Origin: a virus
Length of the DNA: 39,400 nucleotides
Reading direction: 5' to 3' (one strand)
IMG/VR virus record: IMGVR_UViG_3300023179_000241
Location: 1 to 39,400 of that record
The position numbers and the translations under genes were made by a program. Within the stretch, counting starts at the first letter, position 1. Every line of letters begins with the position of its first letter. The notes beneath the pieces were generated by a model that was given only the letters and a program-made list of their open reading frames with translations, did no database searches and had not been told where the DNA came from. Shown in pieces: positions 6,018 to 12,515 of the stretch.

Positions 6018-6064
6018 TACTGTATATGTGTTAACCGCACACATAGAGTATACTGTTAGTATAC
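6018..6064. promoter_or_regulatory. AT-rich dyad block with two GTATAC sites
   Basis: TACTGTA at 6018-6024 is followed by TATGTGT (6025-6031) and its exact inverse ACACATA (6039-6045) around a seven-base spacer. GTATAC follows at 6048-6053 and 6059-6064, 11 bases apart, about one helical turn. TACTGTA is the inverse of the TACAGTA repeats at 8.33-8.38 kb. On the minus strand GTATACTCTA here repeats the rightward promoter sequence at 4723-4732. The arrangement looks like a set of protein binding sites; the protein is unknown. Confidence 0.55.
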
Positions 6065-6282
6065 GGTAAGCGTCTTACGGATATCCCTGCGGCTAGCACG
6101 TCGCCGAGGCTAGCGGCAAGCTCTGCCCACCATTCTACCGGTGAAACGGCGACAGCCAATTGCCGCGCCTAGGATGGCCATAGAATCAACGATGCTAGCT
6201 TTGGGCGGGTAGGGTAGCACCGGAGCCACAAACGGCCGTTTAAAGGCATTCTGGATGGGCTTGCTAGCTGGCTAGGCTGTGG

Positions 6283-6312
6283 GCCTAGGGCAGCCTAGGG
6301 CAGCCTAGGGCA
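6283..6312. repeat. Three perfect tandem copies of a 10-base unit
   Basis: GCCTAGGGCA is repeated exactly three times at 6283, 6293 and 6303. Each copy centres on the palindrome CCTAGG, so the palindromes are spaced 10 bases apart on one face of the helix. It lies eight bases before the leftward terminator stem. Confidence 0.9.
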
Positions 6313-6319
6313 AAGCAGA

Positions 6320-6349
6320 AAGCCCTCGGTCCGTGGGGACCGAGGGCTT
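6320..6349 (-). terminator. Terminator of the leftward accessory operon
   Basis: A perfect 13-base-pair stem, AAGCCCTCGGTCC with its inverse, encloses a four-base loop. On the minus strand it is followed by TCTGCTTTG, a modest T-rich tail. It lies about 50 bases past the stop of the gene at 6401-7108. The stem could also slow rightward transcription leaking past 6007. Confidence 0.75.
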
Positions 6350-6400
6350 GGGGCTAGTGCAGGTAGCGAGCCCATATCAGAGCTAGCGCAAGGGATAGTA

Positions 6401-7108
6401 TCACGCTAGCACCGGTAGGCTACGCTTGTTTCTAGTGCGCGGGCCATGGTCCGCGAAATAGACGTTTGGCGCGTCGATTGACGCGTCGCACAGCGCGCCG
6501 CGCTTGCCGCTAGCGCAATCGTTACAGGTAAACGTCTTACCATAACGCGTAGCGGCGATAGCTGGGCACTCGACGGCGAAGACGCTACCGTCAAGGTTTC
6601 GAAGTGTACCGGTCGTGTTTGCAGGCATGACGATAGCCGCTCTCCAGCCTGCAGCGTTAGCGCGCACAGCCGCTTCGGGGCTATCGCATGAGGCCATTAG
6701 CTTACCACGTAGCCATTTCCCGTCACTGTGCCAAAAATGCGTATAGCCCACAATGGCCAGCCCCGCATGACGTGACGCAGCGAAGGCTTCTTTTACCTGC
6801 GCACGGTCCGCGCGAGCTACGTCACCTAAGGCCGAAAATCGCACGAAACGCGCCGACGGTGCGCGCTGCTTTAGCGCTCGGTGGATGGTATAACGCCGCC
6901 AAGATTTGGCCCTAGCTGCGCTCCTATGGATAGACGAGATCGCGAACGAGGGCGATCCGTACTGAGCGTAACAGTTCCCGGTTTCTAGCTGCTCGCAACC
7001 GGCGCAGCTAGCGCGGCTCTCTTCGAGCGAACGACCGACCCATACGGTAGGCACGTCGCCTGTTTTCGCGTTCTTCGAGCGTGCGACGACGACAAGATTA
7101 GCTTGCAT
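6401..7108 (-). CDS. Cysteine-cluster phage protein of unknown function (DUF7227-like)
   Basis: A 235-residue protein opening MQANLVVVARSKNAKTGDVP, then CAGCEQLETGNCYAQYG. These are the opening and first cysteine cluster of a phage family I recall as DUF7227 (from memory, not checked). The centre has RFVRFSALGDVARAD and GYTHFW. A second cluster CNDCASGKRGALC lies near the end with NVYFADH. The two clusters could hold zinc or an iron-sulfur centre; it is not a classical radical-SAM CxxxCxxC motif. AGAAGAG lies four bases before ATG 7108. The gene is rich in CTAG, unlike virion genes. Confidence 0.65.
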   Translation of the reverse strand: MQANLVVVARSKNAKTGDVPTVWVGRSLEESRASCAGCEQLETGNCYAQYGSPSFAISSIHRSAARAKSWRRYTIHRALKQRAPSARFVRFSALGDVARADRAQVKEAFAASRHAGLAIVGYTHFWHSDGKWLRGKLMASCDSPEAAVRANAAGWRAAIVMPANTTGTLRNLDGSVFAVECPAIAATRYGKTFTCNDCASGKRGALCDASIDAPNVYFADHGPRTRNKRSLPVLA

Positions 7109-7146
7109 TTTCTCTTCTCAGTTCCCGGCGTATCGCCGTTTTATGG

Positions 7147-7353
7147 TTACGGTGTTACGACAAATAGCAATTGCTCTGCGCCGAAGACGCTATCTTCGCC
7201 ACAGGTTTCGCAGGTGTATCCCTCTGCGTCCGGTTCGACACCGTCGGCATCGTCACCACAGGCTACGCATACGCCAGGGCTATCGAGCCCGAACATAGAT
7301 TGCTTAGCAAGCCTGTGAATACGCTTCGCGGTAACGGATTTGTGTATGTGCAT
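7147..7353 (-). CDS. Zinc-ribbon phage protein (68 aa)
   Basis: The core reads LDSPGVCVACGDDADGVEPD then YTCETCGEDSVFGAEQLL. Two CxxC pairs make a zinc ribbon, and the EPDA...YxCExCG...V-GAEqLL pattern is common in small conserved phage proteins. The N-terminus is a basic helix (KRIHRLAKQSM). No good ribosome site is visible before ATG 7353; AAAGA lies some 11 bases upstream. The function is unknown; a role as a nucleic-acid or protein adaptor is a guess. Confidence 0.7.
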   Translation of the reverse strand: MHIHKSVTAKRIHRLAKQSMFGLDSPGVCVACGDDADGVEPDAEGYTCETCGEDSVFGAEQLLFVVTP

Positions 7354-7393
7354 GGTATGTGTCTTTCATTGAACGGCTAGCGCCGGTTGATGG

Positions 7394-7585
7394 TCAGGGC
7401 TGCACCGTGAAGCAAAGCGCCATGAAGGCCCCAAGAATCGCGCTTCCCAGGTAGGGGGCCACCATGGCCCATGGGGACGGCGGAAGGCTCGCCACGGGGC
7501 TGCTAGGCGCCTTGGCGCGGGGCTGATAGGTGCCCGCCTCTAGGCGACGGGCAACGGACTGAAAGACGATGGTTTCGGTGGTCAT
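7394..7585 (-). CDS. Small membrane protein (63 aa)
   Basis: ATG 7585 follows TGAGG with five-base spacing. After a soluble N-terminus and a proline/alanine linker, residues about 42-61 (VAPYLGSAILGAFMALCFTV) form one convincing membrane helix ending near the C-terminus. This looks like a tail-anchored inner-membrane protein. It might affect superinfection or the membrane, but there is no direct evidence. A UUCG-capped hairpin lies just upstream. Confidence 0.6.
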   Translation of the reverse strand: MTTETIVFQSVARRLEAGTYQPRAKAPSSPVASLPPSPWAMVAPYLGSAILGAFMALCFTVQP

Positions 7586-7603
7586 GGGAACCTCAGGTCA
7601 GGA

Positions 7604-7630
7604 AACCGGGGCCCCGAAGGGCCCCGGCAA
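7604..7630 (-). terminator. GC-rich hairpin with UUCG loop between two leftward genes
   Basis: On the minus strand GGGGCCC and its inverse, a nine-base-pair perfect stem in all (7606-7614 with 7619-7627), close on TTCG and are followed by TTTCC. A C(UUCG)G loop is exceptionally stable in RNA. It lies between the stop of 7640-7888 and the start of 7394-7585, so it probably reduces transcription of the genes that follow, or protects mRNA ends. Confidence 0.65.
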
Positions 7631-7639
7631 GGGAGGGAA

Positions 7640-7888
7640 TCAAAGGCCGATAGCCTCGGCCAGCTCGGCGCAGCGCTCTTCCTCGCTTTGCGCGGCGGTG
7701 GCCAGGTCTTCGCAGCTCTCAGCGGACAAGCGACGCCAAGCGCGCGGCATCGGCGTATCGAGCGGGAAGCCGTACAGCTCTTCCACCGTGGATTCGGAAA
7801 GGGAGCAGACGGTCTCCAGAACGTCTTCCACGGTGAGTTCGCGGAGGCACTCAGGGAAGGTGAGCATCATATCGAATGGGTTACGCAT
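7640..7888 (-). CDS. Small acidic protein, first gene of the leftward accessory operon
   Basis: An 82-residue acidic protein starting at ATG 7888, with AGGA eight bases upstream. It begins MRNPFDMMLTFPECLRELTV and contains ETVCSLSESTVEELYGFPLD and a C-terminal acidic helix. Small acidic phage proteins near promoters often bind host enzymes or mimic DNA, but no family is recognised. It lies about 45 bases from the proposed promoter. Confidence 0.6.
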   Translation of the reverse strand: MRNPFDMMLTFPECLRELTVEDVLETVCSLSESTVEELYGFPLDTPMPRAWRRLSAESCEDLATAAQSEEERCAELAEAIGL

Positions 7889-7934
7889 GGTCAGATCCTG
7901 TCAGTTAGCGGTGAATCACCGTGGTGTAACGCTG

Positions 7935-7962
7935 TGTCTACTATGCCAATAGAGCCTGTCAA
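7935..7962 (-). promoter_or_regulatory. Leftward promoter of the accessory operon
   Basis: On the minus strand a perfect TTGACA (7962-7957) is followed after 16 bases by TAGACA (7940-7935). It lies about 45 bases before the gene starting at 7888, with AGGATCTGACC just ahead of that start. Confidence 0.6.
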
Positions 7963-8140
7963 CTAAGAAAGATGTAGAAAACGAAGTACGATAGAAGAGC
8001 ATGGAAAAAGACTGGTCAAAAAGAAACCATCTTGACGAGCGCCCGCTAGCATAGTCTCTCTGGATCTAGGAGCGCAGCGACGACGAGCCAGAGTCGAGCG
8101 CCGTAGGTCGCTTCTCTGCGCGCTGTGCGCGCTGCCTCTG

Positions 8141-8188
8141 CACTCGCTTGCGAGTGTTTTAGCTCTGCTGTCCCACGGATAGCAGAGC
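8141..8188 (+). terminator. Two adjacent hairpins, the first followed by TTTT
   Basis: CACTCG-cttg-CGAGTG (8141-8156) is followed by TTTT. GCTCTGCT and its exact inverse (8162-8169 and 8181-8188) form a second stem with an 11-base loop. Together they could stop rightward transcription or form a structured leader. The short T-run makes termination uncertain. Confidence 0.4.
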
Positions 8189-8235
8189 GATAGGCGCTGT
8201 GTGCTCTGTGTGTGAGGTTGGGAAAGAGGTAAAGT

Positions 8236-8400
8236 ACGTATATACGTTAATGAGACCTAGAAATGTCTTATATATTCAGTACATACGATATATGTAAGGT
8301 ATAGGTACAGTTAAGGTATATACGTATATACAGTATAGATATGGTATATACAGTATACAGTACTATACAGTACATACAGTATATAACGCGCGTACGCGCG
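8236..8400. repeat. AT-rich array of palindromes and TACAGTA repeats upstream of the terminase gene
   Basis: The palindromes are ACGTATATACGT (8236-8247), GTATATACGTATATAC (8316-8331) and CGCGCGTACGCGCG (8387-8400). TACAGTA occurs exactly at 8329, 8349, 8356, 8366 and 8375, with near copies TTCAGTA (8275) and TACAGTT (8306). All copies point the same way, crowding toward the GC palindrome. This looks like an iteron or multi-site operator next to easily melted DNA, as in origins or packaging sites. Its function is inferred. Confidence 0.75.
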
Positions 8401-8513
8401 AGGGGGATGCGCCTACGGCGCTGGGGACTGGAAAGATAGAAGCCTCCGTGTGCCCTGGGAGGGGGTACATGTGACAATCTGAGAGGGGGCCGGGGCCTTA
8501 GAACCCCTTTCTT

Positions 8514-8531
8514 CCATACCCTCTGGTATGG
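8514..8531 (+). promoter_or_regulatory. Short hairpin before the terminase gene
   Basis: CCATACC-ctct-GGTATGG is a perfect seven-base-pair hairpin ending 25 bases before the terminase ATG. There is no T-run, so it is more likely an operator or a 5' mRNA structure than a terminator. Confidence 0.5.
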
Positions 8532-8556
8532 CCTTCTATCATGCTATTGAGGCTGG

Positions 8557-10191
8557 ATGGCATACGCGCAGGACAAGCGGAAGACGGCGGTAGAGGGCAA
8601 TCAGGCGGAGAGGCTAGCTAGGCTTACGAAGGCTCTTGAGAGGGAGCTGGATGAGAAGCGGGTGAAGCTAGGGAGCATGGAGGAGCTTCTGGTTCACCCT
8701 CTTGGGTTTGGTCTCAAGACGGCGAGCATTGTGCAGAGGGCCATCATGCGGGTAGCGGATGGGAAGCCGCTTGGGGATTTGTGGGGTCATCCGGCGGTGG
8801 TTCGTGCCTTTGGAGGGGAGGAGCCGCAGCTTGAGGGCAAGCCGAAGGAGATGGCTGTTTTGAGTGCCATCAGGTGTGGCAAGAGCTTGATGGCTGCGTG
8901 CATGGCGGTGCATTGGACGCAGGTTTGTGCGGTGGAGCACCTGGGTCCTGGAGAGGTGCCAAGAGTCTCGATTGTCAGCATCAACAAGGACTTGGCGGAG
9001 GTCATCTTCGGGCATGTGGTGGGCCGGGTGATGGCGTCTCCTGCCTTGAAGGGCTTGGTGATGGGGGAGCCTACGACGGACACGATTGTGCTCAGGCATC
9101 CGTCTGGACGGCCTGTGGAGATCAAGGTTGTGGCGGGCTCACGCTCGGGTTCTACGCTTGTGGCGCGCTGGTCGGCTGGGGCTGTGTTTGACGAGTTCCC
9201 TCGTATGCTTGGAGAGGGGGAGGCTGTGGTCAACTGGGACGACATGCGGAAGGCTGTCTTGCTGCGCATCCTGCCTGGCTCGCAGGTCATCTCGATTGGC
9301 AGTCCTTGGGCACCGTTTGGTCCTGCGTACAACGTGGTGAAGGAGCACTATGGCCGTCCTACGCGGAACATGGTGGTGGTGAAGGCACCTGGCTGGGACT
9401 TGAACCCGCAGCTATGGACCCCGCAGGCGGTCAGGGATGCCGAGGAGAAGGACCCGCAAGCCTTCCGCACCGACGTGGCTGCGGAGTTTGCCCAGCCTGA
9501 AGAGTCGCTCATCACGCAAGACTCGCTCGATGCGGCCACGAGACCTGCTCCGCTCATCGAGACTCCCAAGCCCGGTGTGCAGTACAGCGCGGCCATTGAC
9601 CCTGCGACGCGTGGCAACGCCTGGACGCTCATCATTGCCTGCCAGGAGGGCGACAAACGGCGTGTTGCACTGGCCAGGCAGTGGATAGGCTCGGCAGCAG
9701 CTCCGCTGCGTCCTGGGGCCATCCTGGAGGAAGTGGCGAGGCTTTGCCGTGCTTACCGCATCTCGGTCCTCGACTCGGACCAGTACTACGGCGATGCGTT
9801 GCGAGACCTGGCGGCTCAGCAGAAGCTCGTGCTCGTGGTCCATGCCTGGACGGAGAGGGAGAAGCTGGCCAAGTTCCTCGCCCTCAAGACCATGTTCGAG
9901 CAAGGCATGGTCGAGATTCCCGCAGACCAGACGCTCAGGAGCGACCTTGGACGGGTCAAGAAGGTGCTCAAGGGCAGCGGTGCCAGCATCAACTTCCCGC
10001 GTACGTCAGACGGTCGCCACTGCGACTATGCCCCCTGCCTTGCCATGGCCCTCGCTCGCTACTGGCAAACCGACGAGGACGTGCAGGAGGCCCAAGGCGA
10101 GCTTTCCAAGCTCCAGGCCGAAGAGCGCGTCATGCTCAAGCGCATCCTCGATAGGGCCGCTCCCAAGGACGGATGGGGCTATTCCTGGTAG
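8557..10191 (+). CDS. terL: Terminase large subunit (packaging ATPase and nuclease)
   Basis: A 544-residue motor protein that drives DNA into the prohead and cuts it. Residues 104-112 (AIRCGKSLM) hold the Walker A-like GKS, and VFDEFPRM (D212, E213) is the Walker B plus catalytic glutamate. A coupling-type motif ISIGSPW lies near 246. The C-terminal RNase H-like nuclease shows YSAAIDPA (D348), ISVLDSD (D406/D408) and a late HCDYAP (D490), consistent with its acidic cluster. GAGG lies four bases before ATG 8557. It starts the late operon. A small subunit is not adjacent; a candidate is on the other strand at 34894-35412. Confidence 0.93.
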   Translation: MAYAQDKRKTAVEGNQAERLARLTKALERELDEKRVKLGSMEELLVHPLGFGLKTASIVQRAIMRVADGKPLGDLWGHPAVVRAFGGEEPQLEGKPKEMAVLSAIRCGKSLMAACMAVHWTQVCAVEHLGPGEVPRVSIVSINKDLAEVIFGHVVGRVMASPALKGLVMGEPTTDTIVLRHPSGRPVEIKVVAGSRSGSTLVARWSAGAVFDEFPRMLGEGEAVVNWDDMRKAVLLRILPGSQVISIGSPWAPFGPAYNVVKEHYGRPTRNMVVVKAPGWDLNPQLWTPQAVRDAEEKDPQAFRTDVAAEFAQPEESLITQDSLDAATRPAPLIETPKPGVQYSAAIDPATRGNAWTLIIACQEGDKRRVALARQWIGSAAAPLRPGAILEEVARLCRAYRISVLDSDQYYGDALRDLAAQQKLVLVVHAWTEREKLAKFLALKTMFEQGMVEIPADQTLRSDLGRVKKVLKGSGASINFPRTSDGRHCDYAPCLAMALARYWQTDEDVQEAQGELSKLQAEERVMLKRILDRAAPKDGWGYSW

Positions 10192-10284
10192 TTGACTGTC
10201 AGGCAAAAACGTGATACCGATGGTTCTGTTCCGAGACGCCGTGCTACGGAAGGACGCTGCTGCGGCAGCACCTGGGGTACGCCG

Positions 10285-10476
10285 ATGAACATGAAGTACG
10301 GCGGACGGTACTGGTTTCACTGCGAGCGCTGCAACAAGGACGCTCACCGAGACACGCGCTCCTGCGCCCCGCATCCCAAGTACTGGATGGAGACCAAGGT
10401 CACGGGTCCTCAAGGTCAAACCTATCCCGCTGTCGTCTGCGAGGACTGCCAAGACCCTTGGACATGGGTAAGGTAA
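10285..10476 (+). CDS. Small zinc-finger-like protein between terminase and portal
   Basis: A 63-residue reading from ATG 10285 contains YWFHCERCNKDAHRDTRSCA and VVCEDCQDPWTWVR. Its CxxC...C...CxxC cysteines and histidines look like a zinc ribbon. A TTG at 10192 would add 31 residues with a less protein-like sequence, so the internal ATG is preferred, though its ribosome site (GGGG) is only fair. Small zinc or HNH proteins are common near terminase genes, but no HNH catalytic motif is present. Confidence 0.6.
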   Translation: MNMKYGGRYWFHCERCNKDAHRDTRSCAPHPKYWMETKVTGPQGQTYPAVVCEDCQDPWTWVR

Positions 10477-10505
10477 AAACTTTTACCCTATCGTCCTCAC
10501 GATAG
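10472..10505. terminator. Tandem hairpins after the small zinc-finger gene
   Basis: GGTAAAA-ac-TTTTACC (10472-10487) overlaps the end of the small gene, and CTATCGT-cctc-ACGATAG (10488-10505) follows immediately; both are perfect. The first has A and T tracts on its arms and could act as a weak bidirectional terminator. The pair may tune expression of the portal and capsid genes relative to terminase. Confidence 0.5.
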
Positions 10506-10616
10506 AGAGACCTTGGAAATACGACAGTCCTGAAAGAACGGATTCATCTTGTCTGGTTATGGTAAGATGAAAATTCATGTTGACGGCTGCTGAGAATCAG
10601 TAAATCAGTACACTCG

Positions 10617-12515
10617 ATGGATAGTCCTGAGCGAGCCCAGCAGTGGTTTGACAAGGCCCAGCGTGAGCCGCACCTCGCGATTGTCGACCGTGTGAAGAAC
10701 ACGATGGACACGCAGGAGTCCCGCCGCGTGTCGGTGCGTCGCTGCCAGCAAATCTACGGCATCGACCTGTCCGCCTACGGTCAGGCTCCTGATCCCAGCA
10801 TCGACCGCCGCTACGCCATCAACCACCTCAAGAACAGCATCGACACGCTGGCTGCCAAGATTAGCCGCGTGAAGACGCTGCCCTACGCCGTCACCTCCGG
10901 TGGCGACTACATGCAGCGCCGTCGTGCCGAGAAGCTCTCGCGCTTCATCGAGGGTGCCTTCGAGGACACGAACTTCTACTCGAAGTGCATGAGCGTCGAC
11001 CTTGCCGCTCTCGTGGACGGCACCGGCTGCGCCAAGGTCACGTCGAACTACGGCCAGCTTCAGCTCGAAGTCGTGCCCATGCTCGACCTCTTCGTCTCCG
11101 ACGCTGAGGCTCGCTACGGCTCTCCGCGCAACCTCATCCAGCGCCACTTGCTCGACCGCAGCGTCGTCATGCATCTCTACGGAGACGCAGAAGGCGACGG
11201 CATCGTTGGCTCGAAGTCCTTCCGCAAGGGCTCCATCCTGTCCGTGTCCAACCCCACCGACACGGAGATGGCGCAGTTCGTCATCAACTCGGGCTCGGAC
11301 CTCATCTACGTCTACGAGGCGTGGCACCTTCCGTCCGGCCCTGGCGCGGATGACGGTGAGCACATCGTCTGCATCGAGAACGCCACCCTGCTTCGCGAGA
11401 AGTGGACCGAGGAGTTCTTCCCCTTTGCCTTCGAGCGCCGCAACGTGCCCCTCGTCGGCTTCTGGGGCTCCTCTGCCGTCTTCGAGTTTGGCCCTGCCCA
11501 GGAAGAGCACAACAAGCTCTCGCACAAGCTCCAGCAGGCTCACAGCATCATGGGCGGCTCGCACGTCCTCATGCAAGCCGGTACGCTCGGCAAGACCGTC
11601 TCGCTCGACAACGGCATCGGCACCATCATCGAGTATCTCCCCGGTGGTCCGCCTCCGTCGACGTTCAACCCCGACCCGGTGAACCCGCAGACCTACGCCT
11701 ACCGCTCCAGCATCCCGCAGGAGATCAACCAGGGGCTCGGGCTCTCAAACATGAGCGCCCACTCCGAGCTTCCCGCTGGCCTCCGCGCAGCTTCGGGCAA
11801 GGCTCTCCAGGTCTACGAGGACTTCGAGAGCGAGCGCCTGCACGTCTTCCACAAGCTGCACGAGCAGTTTGCCATCGACGTGGCCAAGCTCTTTATCGCC
11901 GAGGCTGAGCGTATGCTCGCCGCTGACATCGACGTGAAGGTTGCCCGTCCGACCAAGAGCACCCTTGAGGAGCTTTCCTGGTCCGAGGTCCGCATGGACC
12001 AGCGCGAGTACCGCCTTCGCATGTACCCCATCTCGAACCTTAGCCGGCAGCCGTCCGCCAAGTTCGAGCAGATTCTCTCCATGGCCCAGTTTGGCCTCGC
12101 CGACAAGCCGACTCTGCGTCGTCTGCTCGACATGCCCGACATCGACGCCGAGGAAGACCTCGCGAACGCCCCGCGCGACGCTGTGGACATGCAGCTCTAC
12201 GAGATGGTCGAGTCTCGTCGCTACACGTCTCCGTCCGAGTACATCGACCCTGTGATGGCCCAGGAGCGCGCCAAGCTCTTCCTGGCCAAGTGCATGGTCG
12301 ACAAGGTTCCGCAGAAGAAGCTGGAGCTTATCCAGCAGTACATCGAAGAATGCGCGGCAATCATCGCCGCTATGCAGGCCCCGGAGCAGGCGGCTCTAGG
12401 TCCGCAAGCGCCTCCCACTGGTGAGCAGACCGGTGAGATGGCTCAGGGTGCCGCCCCAATGGCCGGGGAGGGCGCTGCTCCGCCTAACCCTGCCTCTATG
12501 GGAGTGCTACAATGA
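10617..12515 (+). CDS. Portal (head-tail connector) protein
   Basis: A 632-residue protein between terminase and scaffold, the expected place for a portal. It begins with a helical region (ERAQQWFDKAQREPHLAIVD) and has an extended alpha-beta body (ALVDGTGCAKVTSNYGQLQLEV-type strands). A long helical stem region around AQEEHNKLSHKLQQAHSIM follows, and the C-terminus is rich in glutamine and proline. The length fits podovirus-type portals. The family is assigned from context and general features, not from one signature. No convincing ribosome site precedes ATG 10617; the next internal ATG (10704) would remove 29 residues. Confidence 0.8.
   Translation: MDSPERAQQWFDKAQREPHLAIVDRVKNTMDTQESRRVSVRRCQQIYGIDLSAYGQAPDPSIDRRYAINHLKNSIDTLAAKISRVKTLPYAVTSGGDYMQRRRAEKLSRFIEGAFEDTNFYSKCMSVDLAALVDGTGCAKVTSNYGQLQLEVVPMLDLFVSDAEARYGSPRNLIQRHLLDRSVVMHLYGDAEGDGIVGSKSFRKGSILSVSNPTDTEMAQFVINSGSDLIYVYEAWHLPSGPGADDGEHIVCIENATLLREKWTEEFFPFAFERRNVPLVGFWGSSAVFEFGPAQEEHNKLSHKLQQAHSIMGGSHVLMQAGTLGKTVSLDNGIGTIIEYLPGGPPPSTFNPDPVNPQTYAYRSSIPQEINQGLGLSNMSAHSELPAGLRAASGKALQVYEDFESERLHVFHKLHEQFAIDVAKLFIAEAERMLAADIDVKVARPTKSTLEELSWSEVRMDQREYRLRMYPISNLSRQPSAKFEQILSMAQFGLADKPTLRRLLDMPDIDAEEDLANAPRDAVDMQLYEMVESRRYTSPSEYIDPVMAQERAKLFLAKCMVDKVPQKKLELIQQYIEECAAIIAAMQAPEQAALGPQAPPTGEQTGEMAQGAAPMAGEGAAPPNPASMGVLQ

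Larger units (their letters stand above)
5921..6400. other. Non-coding control region between convergent small operons
   Basis: About 480 bases without a credible gene. In order it holds a rightward terminator (5974-6007), an AT-rich block with TACTGTA, a seven-base-arm dyad and two GTATAC (6018-6064), and a small GTAAG/CTTAC dyad (6066-6078). A 12-base palindrome AAACGGCCGTTT (6230-6241), a 10-base tandem repeat (6283-6312) and a leftward terminator (6320-6349) follow. CTAG occurs at least 12 times. The region could encode a structured RNA or serve as a binding or origin region. No tRNA-like fold is seen. Confidence 0.7.
7889..8556. other. Long non-coding control region before the late operon
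   Basis: About 670 bases with no supported gene. It holds a leftward promoter candidate (7935-7962) and an A-rich stretch (7963-8030). Two hairpins follow (8141-8160 and 8162-8188), then the palindrome and TACAGTA array (8236-8400), a G-rich stretch and a hairpin just before the terminase gene (8514-8531). This is the natural place for late-promoter control, an origin or a packaging site. No clear rightward promoter can be assigned. Confidence 0.7.

Noticed and set aside
6018-6045. LexA (SOS) box
   Set aside because: TACTGTA and TACAGTA resemble halves of the enterobacterial CTGT-N8-ACAG box, but no CTGT...ACAG pair with eight-base spacing occurs here or in the 8.3 kb array.
5921-6400. tRNA or other standard RNA gene in the gap
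   Set aside because: No cloverleaf, T-loop consensus or CCA end is visible; only hairpins, palindromes and repeats.
8329-8381. CRISPR-like array
   Set aside because: The repeats are only seven bases, spacing is irregular (0-13 bases between copies) and there are no spacers of constant length.
8268-8477. A 69-residue leftward open frame over the TACAGTA array
   Set aside because: Its residues (repeated YCMYCIVLYTVYTISILYI-type runs) simply translate the TA-rich repeats; there is no ribosome site and no protein-like composition.
10192-10284. N-terminal extension of the small zinc-finger gene from TTG 10192
   Set aside because: The extra residues are low-quality (RQKRDTDGSVPRRRATEGRCC) and no ribosome site precedes the TTG. 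The ATG at 10285 starts just before the conserved-looking part. The extension cannot be excluded fully.
10587-10616. Rightward promoter before the portal gene
   Set aside because: TTGACG near 10590 has no -10 at proper spacing; TAAATC follows at 15 bases and is weak. Read-through from the terminase side is likelier.
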